This document shows, piece after piece, positions 5,427 to 9,169 of a DNA stretch of 9,169 nt. The notes beneath the pieces were generated by a model that was not told where the DNA came from, ran no database searches, and saw only the letters and a list, made by a program, of their open reading frames with translations. Made by a program: the position numbers and the translations under genes. This DNA comes from Chloroflexota bacterium (GTDB lineage: Bacteria; Chloroflexota; Limnocylindria; Limnocylindrales; CSP1-4): assembly GCA_021812735.1 (NCBI GenBank), contig JAKAMV010000341.1:1-9169 (forward strand), written 5' to 3'. Within the stretch, counting starts at the first letter, position 1, and each line of letters begins with the position of its first letter.

Positions 5427-5653
5427 CCAATCCCTCCCCGGCCCCCGTCATCCCCATTAGTATCGCCCTCAAGCGCGAGATCGCCCGCGTCCGCGATGAG
5501 GTGATCCCCTTCTACCCGTGCGCCGGGCTTTCGGGCGCGATCGAGGTCGATGTGATGCTCCTGGAACTGGAGGACGCCGACGCCGCGCTCGCCAGCGGAG
5601 ACCCGGCGGCGATGACCTCCGCTTACCTGGATCTGAAGGCGTGGATGCTATGA
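5423..5653 (+). CDS. Hypothetical protein, second of a tandem paralogue pair, 76 aa
   Basis: Two in-frame GTG codons lie at 5414 and 5423. I choose 5423 because it forms the same GTGA overlap with the upstream stop that most genes here use. The body REIARVRDEVIPFY, LSGAIEVDVMLLELEDADAALASGDPAAMTSAYLDLKAW, matches the gene at 5208 across about 57 residues at roughly half identity. A Pro-rich N-terminal extension (NPSPAPVIPIS) is unique to this copy. Function is unknown. The stop overlaps the next start as ATGA. Confidence 0.65.
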   Translation: MTNPSPAPVIPISIALKREIARVRDEVIPFYPCAGLSGAIEVDVMLLELEDADAALASGDPAAMTSAYLDLKAWML

Positions 5654-5904
5654 CCGACCACGGCTTCGTACCCGACCCTCCGCGCCTTCTCGGGCTCTAC
5701 GCCGTGCCGGCCGAGAACAGGCACACCAACGACCTGATCGCGCTGGTCTGGCAGATCGGAACGCCGGACGGACACAAGATCGAGATCGAATACCGGCAGG
5801 CGCGCCGGGTGTCGGCGTTCGCGGTGTTTGAGGGAGCGACGGCGCTCGTGCGCGATGAGCTGCGGCGGCGCGGGATGCTCGACTACGGGGGCGACTGTGA
5901 GTGA
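5650..5904 (+). CDS. Hypothetical protein, 84 aa
   Basis: ATG at 5650 overlaps the previous stop (ATGA). The central part alternates strand-like stretches (LIALVWQIGTPDGHKIEIEYRQARRVSAFAVFEGAT), followed by a helix (ALVRDELRRRGM), a small alpha/beta fold. No motif that I can name is present. Its end overlaps the next gene by 8 bases. Confidence 0.6.
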   Translation: MTDHGFVPDPPRLLGLYAVPAENRHTNDLIALVWQIGTPDGHKIEIEYRQARRVSAFAVFEGATALVRDELRRRGMLDYGGDCE

Positions 5905-6130
5905 CCTCGCTCGCGGCATCGCCCTCGGCGCTGCGCTGGTCGGGCTGGCGTGGCTCGCGGTCTACGCCGACGCGCACCTCGACCCTGCGCCCGGGGCCGC
6001 CATCGCGCCTCCGGGCCGCATCGAGCGCGAGCTGGTGCTGACCGTCGCGTGTGACAAGCACGGCCCCGAGTTCTGGCGAGTCGAGGGCCCGCGGGTGGTG
6101 CGGTACAGGGCGACGACGGGCGGGAGGTAG
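5897..6130 (+). CDS. Small membrane-anchored or exported protein, 77 aa
   Basis: GTG at 5897 lies in the end of the previous gene, with GGGGGCGA at 5887-5894. Residues 7-25 (GIALGAALVGLAWLAVYAD) form one hydrophobic segment that could be a membrane anchor or an uncleaved signal, followed by a Pro-rich linker and a short strand-rich tail (LVLTVACDKHG...VVRYRATTGGR). The single Cys is in the tail. It is the second single-span protein of this operon; the function of neither is evident. Confidence 0.6.
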   Translation: MSDLARGIALGAALVGLAWLAVYADAHLDPAPGAAIAPPGRIERELVLTVACDKHGPEFWRVEGPRVVRYRATTGGR

Positions 6131-6131
6131 C

Positions 6132-7130
6132 GTGTGGCTCTACGTGCCATCAGTCTCTTCTCCGGCGTCGGCGGACTCGATCTTGGACTCCGCGACGCTG
6201 GAGTCGCTCGAACGGTCTGCTACGTGGAGAGGGAAGCTCACGCTGCGGCGGTACTGGCTGCGCGCATGGCGGACGGTCGGCTGGATCCGGCGCCTGTCTG
6301 GTCTGACGTCGCCACCTTCGACGGTCGCCCTTGGCGTCGAAGCGTGGATCTCGTCGTTGGCGGATTCCCTTGTCAGGACATCAGCGTCGCCGGGAAGCAG
6401 GACGGCATCATCGACGGGATCCGCTCCGGGCTGTGGCGCGAGTACGCTCGGATCGTTCGCGAAGTGGGACCGCGCTACGTCTACGTGGAGAACGTCGGGA
6501 ACCTTGTTCGACTCGGAGTCGAGGTCGTACTCGGGGGCCTGGCCGACCTGGGGTACGATGCGGAATGGGGCGTGTTTCGCGCGTCCGACGTTGGTGCGCC
6601 GCACAGACGGGAGCGGTTCTTCCTTCTGGCCGACGCCGGACGCCTCGGTGGCGCAGAACGGCGAGAGCCCCAGCACCCGGGAGGCGCGTCGAGCCCACCT
6701 GAAGGAGAAGCACGGGAACGGGAATGGGTGCGGGACGCCGCTCGCGATGGCGGCGAAGCTGTGGCCGACGCCGACCGCGACGGACCACAAGGGCGGCGGT
6801 CCGGGCCAGCGCAAGGGGTTGTTGAGCGAGGCGGTGGCTCTGTGGCCGACGCCGACCGTGGGCGACTCGGCGTCAACGGGGGGCCGGGACAAGTGCGGGC
6901 CGAAGACGCACTCCGGGACGAGCCTGACCGACGCCGTCCGGGCGCACGCGCTCCCTGGCCCCCGGGAAGAGACGACCACGACGGATGGCGTGATTACCTC
7001 GAGCGGCATCCGGGTCTTGAACCCGCCCTTTGTCGAGGCGCTTATGGGGTTCCCGCTCGGGTGGACCGACTGCGAGGTCTCGGAAACGCCGTCGTGCCCG
7101 ACGTCGCCGGGCTCGCGTGGAGGGTGCTGA
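6132..7130 (+). CDS. Overlapping second-frame ORF inside the methyltransferase gene, 332 aa (possible overprinted gene)
   Basis: This frame is open from GTG 6132, two bases before the methyltransferase start, to TGA 7128-7130. It shares the ribosome binding site GGGAGG at 6122-6127. The product is Ser/Thr/Pro/Trp-rich: it starts WLYVPSVSSPAS, then has TWRGK, LGSFAKWDRATSTWRTSGTLF, AWPTWGTMRNG, three copies of WPTP, and near the end LNPPFVEALMGFPLGWTD. From memory, phage and prophage annotations contain separate proteins with just these motif types (WPxxGxMRNG, WPTPxA, LNPxxVEWLMGFPxGWT). Much of the composition follows passively from shifting the methyltransferase frame, so the null explanation is a shadow ORF. 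Reduced third-base GC in the methyltransferase frame and good third-base GC here (7 of 30 A/T-ending) favour dual coding without proving it. Confidence 0.4.
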   Translation: MWLYVPSVSSPASADSILDSATLESLERSATWRGKLTLRRYWLRAWRTVGWIRRLSGLTSPPSTVALGVEAWISSLADSLVRTSASPGSRTASSTGSAPGCGASTLGSFAKWDRATSTWRTSGTLFDSESRSYSGAWPTWGTMRNGACFARPTLVRRTDGSGSSFWPTPDASVAQNGESPSTREARRAHLKEKHGNGNGCGTPLAMAAKLWPTPTATDHKGGGPGQRKGLLSEAVALWPTPTVGDSASTGGRDKCGPKTHSGTSLTDAVRAHALPGPREETTTTDGVITSSGIRVLNPPFVEALMGFPLGWTDCEVSETPSCPTSPGSRGGC

Positions 7131-7159
7131 TGGATCGGATGACGGGAGGCAGACCATGA
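6134..7159 (+). CDS. Phage DNA (cytosine-5) methyltransferase, 341 aa
   Basis: This enzyme transfers a methyl group from S-adenosylmethionine to C5 of cytosine in a target site. GTG at 6134 lies 6 bases after GGGAGG (6122-6127). Motif I is LFSGVGGLDLG (8-18). Motif IV is GGFPCQDIS (76-84) with catalytic Cys80. Motif VI is ENV (119-121). Motif VIII is HRRERFF (157-163). Motif X is GNAVVP (317-322), preceded by GVPARVDRLRGL, typical of phage members. The target-recognition region (about 168-290) is low-complexity, charged and repetitive (VADADRDG, VADADRGR), and I see no classic motif IX. No restriction endonuclease is beside it, so it looks like an orphan enzyme protecting or marking phage DNA. 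A/T-ending codons are frequent for this window (11 of the first 30, against 2 of 30 in rusA), which fits a second coding frame beneath it. Confidence 0.9.
   Translation: MALRAISLFSGVGGLDLGLRDAGVARTVCYVEREAHAAAVLAARMADGRLDPAPVWSDVATFDGRPWRRSVDLVVGGFPCQDISVAGKQDGIIDGIRSGLWREYARIVREVGPRYVYVENVGNLVRLGVEVVLGGLADLGYDAEWGVFRASDVGAPHRRERFFLLADAGRLGGAERREPQHPGGASSPPEGEAREREWVRDAARDGGEAVADADRDGPQGRRSGPAQGVVERGGGSVADADRGRLGVNGGPGQVRAEDALRDEPDRRRPGARAPWPPGRDDHDGWRDYLERHPGLEPALCRGAYGVPARVDRLRGLGNAVVPDVAGLAWRVLMDRMTGGRP
6761..6858 (+). repeat. Direct repeat in the methyltransferase variable region
   Basis: GTGGCCGACGCCGACCG occurs exactly at 6761-6777 and 6842-6858, 81 bases (27 codons) apart, with a shortened relative near 6623-6637. 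It encodes VADADR in the methyltransferase frame and (L)WPTPT in the overlapping frame. The repeats lie in the target-recognition region and may allow expansion or contraction in frame. Confidence 0.7.
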
Positions 7160-7569
7160 CCGAGGCGCAGACATTGGACGCCATCGATGCCGCGATCCGC
7201 GACCAGGGCGCTAGCCCTCCAGCGCTCGTCTACGTCGGGTCGCCGTACGCGGGGCGAGGCGAGACGCCTGGGGAGCGCAAGCGTGACCAGGAGCGGAACG
7301 TCCGGTTCGCCATCGACGCTGCGAGGGCCCTCGCAGCGCGCGGGTGGACTCCGATCCTCCCGCACCTGATGCTGCCGCGCTACCTCGACGATCGGGACTG
7401 GGAGCAACGCGGCCGCGGCACCAGGGCCGGGCTCAAGATCATGTCGATCTGCGACGCCGCGGTCTTCCTCGTGCCCCGGTGGCGCGATGGGCCATCGGAT
7501 GGGATGCGAACGGAGATCGAGGAGTGGAAGGCGCGCAGTCGGAGCCCCCTGGTGTTCTGGGTTGGCTAG
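7156..7569 (+). CDS. DUF4406/DUF7768-like, nucleoside 2-deoxyribosyltransferase-fold protein, 137 aa
   Basis: ATG at 7156 overlaps the methyltransferase stop (ATGA). VYVGSPYAG (25-33) forms the first strand and glycine loop. ERNVRFAIDAARALAARGWTPILPHLMLPRYL (47-77) follows, then IMSICDAAVFLVPRW (95-109) and SDGMRTEIEEWKA (114-126), where the S-x-GM and nearby Glu120 resemble the active-site region of nucleoside deoxyribosyltransferases. Proteins of this group are common in phages and may cleave or exchange nucleoside bases, but no activity is established for this one. Translational coupling to the methyltransferase hints at a joint role in nucleotide or DNA modification; that is inference. 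It is the last gene of the long rightward operon, and a 164-base gap follows. Confidence 0.8.
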   Translation: MTEAQTLDAIDAAIRDQGASPPALVYVGSPYAGRGETPGERKRDQERNVRFAIDAARALAARGWTPILPHLMLPRYLDDRDWEQRGRGTRAGLKIMSICDAAVFLVPRWRDGPSDGMRTEIEEWKARSRSPLVFWVG

Positions 7570-7668
7570 TCCCGGAGCCGCCCTAAGTGGATGCGCGGGC
7601 ACACTCCCTGTTGGGTCGTATCGGAAAAACCCAGTAATTACGCCGCCGAAAGGCGAGCAGAAATACGC

Positions 7669-7696
7669 TTGACGGCACAACTGGCCGTGGTAGTCT
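7669..7696 (+). promoter_or_regulatory. Promoter of the right-hand transcription unit
   Basis: TTGACG (7669-7674) is followed after 16 bases by TAGTCT (7691-7696), preceded by GTGG as in the repressor promoter. It lies in the only sizeable gap of the rightward genes (7570-7733), which is locally less GC-rich (7624-7640). Transcription would start near 7703; the ribosome binding site GGGAGA (7723-7728) serves the ATG at 7734. No convincing terminator was seen in this gap. Confidence 0.6.
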
Positions 7697-7733
7697 GCGG
7701 GCAGTTGCGGCGCCAACCACCTGGGAGATACCG

Positions 7734-8348
7734 ATGACCACCACGCCCCGCTCCATCCTCGACACCAGCCGCCTCGCCCCGCTCTACGCGCAGACCGCGC
7801 CGCTCCTCCACTGGACCGGCCACCAGATCGACCGCGCGTACCTCTACGTCGAGCTCAGCGGGAGGTTCCTCCGCGGGAGGATCACCGCCGATACGACTCC
7901 GTACGGCGATCTCGGCATCCCTGCGGCGGTCTACTCCGGCCGGGTCCATCGGTTCAGCGTCCCCGCCGAGATCAGGGGGCGCACCCTGGAGGCGCTGATC
8001 CGGCGGATCTCGCCCCTCCTCGAGCGCCTCGTCGTCGGGTCGGAGTGGGACCTCGACTCGGAGGGCGAGCGGCGCGGCACGCTGACCGAGGACGCCGCGG
8101 AGGCGCGGCAGGAGATCGAGGCCGAGATCGAGCGCCTCGACGAGACCGACGTGGTCGCGGTCTGGGAGGCCGGCGACTGGCTCCGCGAGACCCGGGGCGA
8201 CCTCCTGGCGGCGCTGCGCGGCGGCGAGACCGCAGAGGCGCTGTGCGATCGGCTCACCGAGGAGGCCGCGGCCGACGACGTCGTCCTCGGCGCCCGCGAC
8301 CTCGCCCGCTACGTCGGCGCGCTGGTGGCCGAGATCGAGGCCGAGTAA
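7734..8348 (+). CDS. Hypothetical phage protein, 204 aa
   Basis: ATG at 7734 has GGGAGA at 7723-7728 and its own promoter upstream. The N-terminal half is strand-rich and polar (DRAYLYVELSGRFLRGRITADTT, PAAVYSGRVHRFSVP, about residues 33-79). The C-terminal half is acidic and helical, with a likely coiled-coil stretch (EDAAEARQEIEAEIERLDE, 118-136) and a final helical part ending in EIEAE. It has one Cys, no membrane span and no enzyme motif that I recognise. As the first gene of a separately promoted unit that also holds an Imm-5-like gene, it may be an accessory or host-interaction protein; nothing more can be said. Confidence 0.75.
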   Translation: MTTTPRSILDTSRLAPLYAQTAPLLHWTGHQIDRAYLYVELSGRFLRGRITADTTPYGDLGIPAAVYSGRVHRFSVPAEIRGRTLEALIRRISPLLERLVVGSEWDLDSEGERRGTLTEDAAEARQEIEAEIERLDETDVVAVWEAGDWLRETRGDLLAALRGGETAEALCDRLTEEAAADDVVLGARDLARYVGALVAEIEAE

Positions 8349-8360
8349 CCCCGCCCGCGA

Positions 8361-8421
8361 GGAGAACGCCATGACCACCGAGACCCGCACCATCGCGCAG
8401 CAGATCAGCGACCGCTTCAAG
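8361..8421 (+). repeat. Duplicated 5' gene module, copy 1
   Basis: This segment covers the ribosome binding site GGAGAACG, the ATG at 8371 and the codons for TIAQQISDRFK. It is repeated at 8713-8782. The last 34 bases (8388-8421) are identical to 8749-8782, and the two copies otherwise differ mainly by a 9-base (3-codon) insertion in copy 2. Confidence 0.9.
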
Positions 8422-8703
8422 AATGACGGGATGAACTTCGCGGCCCCCATCCTCCACGGCGAGACGCCGACCGACGATGACGAGCCCGGGATGATCCGCC
8501 TCGAGGACGTGTGCTCGGCCCTGGCGAGCCGGGAGCGCGGCGAGGAGTCGTCCAGGTGGCGCTTCGCGGACGGCTCCTCGATCGTCTACCACTCCTTCGC
8601 GTGGGACCTCGGCCTCGACGACGCGCCCGAGGACTGCTGGTGCTGGGCGGGCTGCAACCACGGCCGCCACTACGGCGACTGCCCGCACGCTGACCGCGAC
8701 TAG
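8371..8703 (+). CDS. Hypothetical Cys/His-rich protein, 110 aa
   Basis: ATG at 8371 has GAGGAGAA upstream at a good distance. The N-terminus TIAQQISDRFKNDG is shared with the 27-aa ORF at 8723. The middle has SRWRFADGSSIVYHSFAWDLG (61-81), a pattern I have seen in small phage proteins of unknown function. The C-terminus clusters CWCWAGCNHGRHYGDCPH (89-106): four Cys and three His, able to bind a metal ion. It ends with two consecutive TAG codons. Its function is unknown. Confidence 0.75.
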   Translation: MTTETRTIAQQISDRFKNDGMNFAAPILHGETPTDDDEPGMIRLEDVCSALASRERGEESSRWRFADGSSIVYHSFAWDLGLDDAPEDCWCWAGCNHGRHYGDCPHADRD

Positions 8704-8712
8704 TAGGCACAA

Positions 8713-8782
8713 GGAGAACGACATGACGACCAGGACCAAGAGGACCCTCACCATCGCGCAGCAGATCAGCGACCGCTTCAAG
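8713..8782 (+). repeat. Duplicated 5' gene module, copy 2
   Basis: This is the second copy of the ribosome-binding-site-plus-N-terminus module of 8361-8421, identical over 34 bases (8749-8782 against 8388-8421) and carrying three extra codons before them. It leads into a very short ORF instead of a full gene. Confidence 0.9.
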
Positions 8783-8806
8783 GCGGATGGCGGGAGGATC
8801 TCATGA
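8723..8806 (+). CDS. 27-aa ORF, N-terminal remnant of the 8371 paralogue or leader peptide
   Basis: ATG at 8723 follows AAGGAGAA (8711-8718). The peptide begins MTTRTKRTLTIAQQISDRFK, then ADGGRIS, and stops at 8804-8806, overlapping the next ATG as ATGA. It copies the first 20 or so residues of the protein at 8371 and then ends, so it is either a truncated paralogue whose body was lost when the Imm-5-like gene was joined on, or a short leader whose translation feeds the next gene. The intact ribosome binding site and coupling favour it still being translated. Confidence 0.5.
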   Translation: MTTRTKRTLTIAQQISDRFKADGGRIS

Positions 8807-9169
8807 CCGGGTCAATCCAGCCGCTCCTTGAGCGCCTGGGCGCGTGCGAGGAGGCGCGCAAGTGGGCGGGGAAGCGAACCCTCGCACAGGCGTGGTCCGG
8901 GTGCCCGCGGGGCGACTGGCTGCTCTGGCTGGCGGCGCGCCTCGGGATCGATCGCCGGCTCGTGGTCCGCGCCACGGCCGAGTGCGCACGGCCGGCGCTC
9001 CGATATGTCCCCGAGGGCGAGACGCTTCCCGGCGCCGCGATCGAGACCGCGCTCGCCTGGTGCGACGGGCGGGCGACGATCGAGGAGGTGCGCGAGGCGG
9101 CGGCGGCGGCGCGGGCGGCGGAGGCATCGGTGTTCGCGGCGGCGTCGGCGGCGGCGGCGCGGGCGGCAT
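8803..9169 (+). CDS. Imm-5-like putative immunity protein, 3' end outside window
   Basis: ATG at 8803 overlaps the 27-aa ORF stop (ATGA), with GGGAGGA at 8792-8798. 122 residues are visible. The N-terminus MTGSIQPLLERLGACEEARKWAG is followed by RGDWLLWLAARLGIDRR (36-52), AECARPALRYVP (59-70), AIETALAWCDGRATIEEVRE (79-98) and a run of Ala with Arg, Glu and Ser encoded by GCG-rich simple sequence. It is very similar to the outward-facing gene at 1-328 and more distantly similar to 843-1439. The Ala-rich tail is expected for this group and may be a long helical repeat. The biochemical role is unknown. Confidence 0.75.
   Translation, partial: MTGSIQPLLERLGACEEARKWAGKRTLAQAWSGCPRGDWLLWLAARLGIDRRLVVRATAECARPALRYVPEGETLPGAAIETALAWCDGRATIEEVREAAAAARAAEASVFAAASAAAARAA
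9036..9077. repeat. Right arm of terminal inverted repeat (exact 42-bp core)
   Basis: This is the exact reverse complement of 54-95, within the longer imperfect inverted repeat formed by the two outward-facing Imm-5-like genes (about 79% identical at protein level in the first 100 residues by hand count). Confidence 0.85.

Noticed and set aside
6051..6131. Upstream ATG at 6051 as the start of the second-frame ORF
   Set aside because: It would overlap the end of the 77-aa gene in another frame. GTG 6132 follows the shared ribosome binding site and begins the recognisable WLYVPS sequence.
6140..7174. Long minus-strand ORF (344 aa) opposite the methyltransferase
   Set aside because: Long antisense frames are expected in very GC-rich coding DNA. 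It has no ribosome binding site or recognisable motif and would lie fully under a confident gene.
7612..7633. TGGGT...ACCCA inverted repeat as a terminator after the DUF4406-like gene
   Set aside because: Only a 5-bp stem with a 12-base loop and no T-run. A second 4-bp stem with a GAAA loop (7644-7655) is also too weak.
8801..9169. Minus-strand Pro-rich ORF at the right edge
   Set aside because: It is the antisense shadow of the GCG-rich Ala repeat of the Imm-5-like gene.

Overview
This is a high-GC, tightly packed window that reads as the early/regulatory and replication region of a temperate phage or prophage (or a close phage-derived element) of a high-GC bacterium. The host cannot be named from the sequence. 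The evidence is a divergent control region with a small Xre-type repressor, a lambda O/P-like pair (replication initiator plus DnaC-type helicase loader), a RusA Holliday-junction resolvase, a phage-type C5 cytosine methyltransferase, and many tiny genes joined by ATGA, GTGA and TGATG overlaps. No integrase, terminase, structural, tRNA or rRNA gene is visible.

Layout. Positions 1-1439 hold a leftward operon: an Imm-5-like protein (198 aa), a 67-aa unknown, a 91-aa four-cysteine protein, and a second Imm-5-like gene cut by the window edge. Positions 1440-1561 hold two back-to-back promoters, each with a perfect TTGACA -35, with a palindrome midway between them. Positions 1562-7569 hold one almost gapless rightward operon: repressor, cysteine-rich protein, unknown, replication initiator with an embedded origin-like repeat array, helicase loader, winged-helix protein, two small genes, RusA, a small membrane protein, a tandem paralogue pair, an unknown, a second membrane protein, the methyltransferase and a DUF4406-like protein. 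After a 164-bp gap with its own promoter, 7734-9169 holds a third transcription unit: a 204-aa unknown, a 110-aa Cys/His protein, a 27-aa remnant-like ORF and a third Imm-5-like gene cut by the right edge.

Working together, the Xre protein probably controls the divergent promoters. The initiator probably binds the phased GTCAC/GTGAC repeats inside its own gene, and the ATPase then loads the host replicative helicase. RusA resolves recombination or replication intermediates, and the methyltransferase (perhaps with the DUF4406-like protein) acts on phage DNA or nucleotides.

The strongest observations are: (1) a helically phased iteron array in the initiator gene; (2) a long second open frame inside the methyltransferase gene that carries its own recognisable motifs, starting 2 bases before it; (3) three Imm-5-like paralogues, two of which form a long inverted repeat at the two ends of the window; and (4) the symmetrical promoter-operator-promoter switch. 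All assignments were made by reading the sequence; no database search was run.
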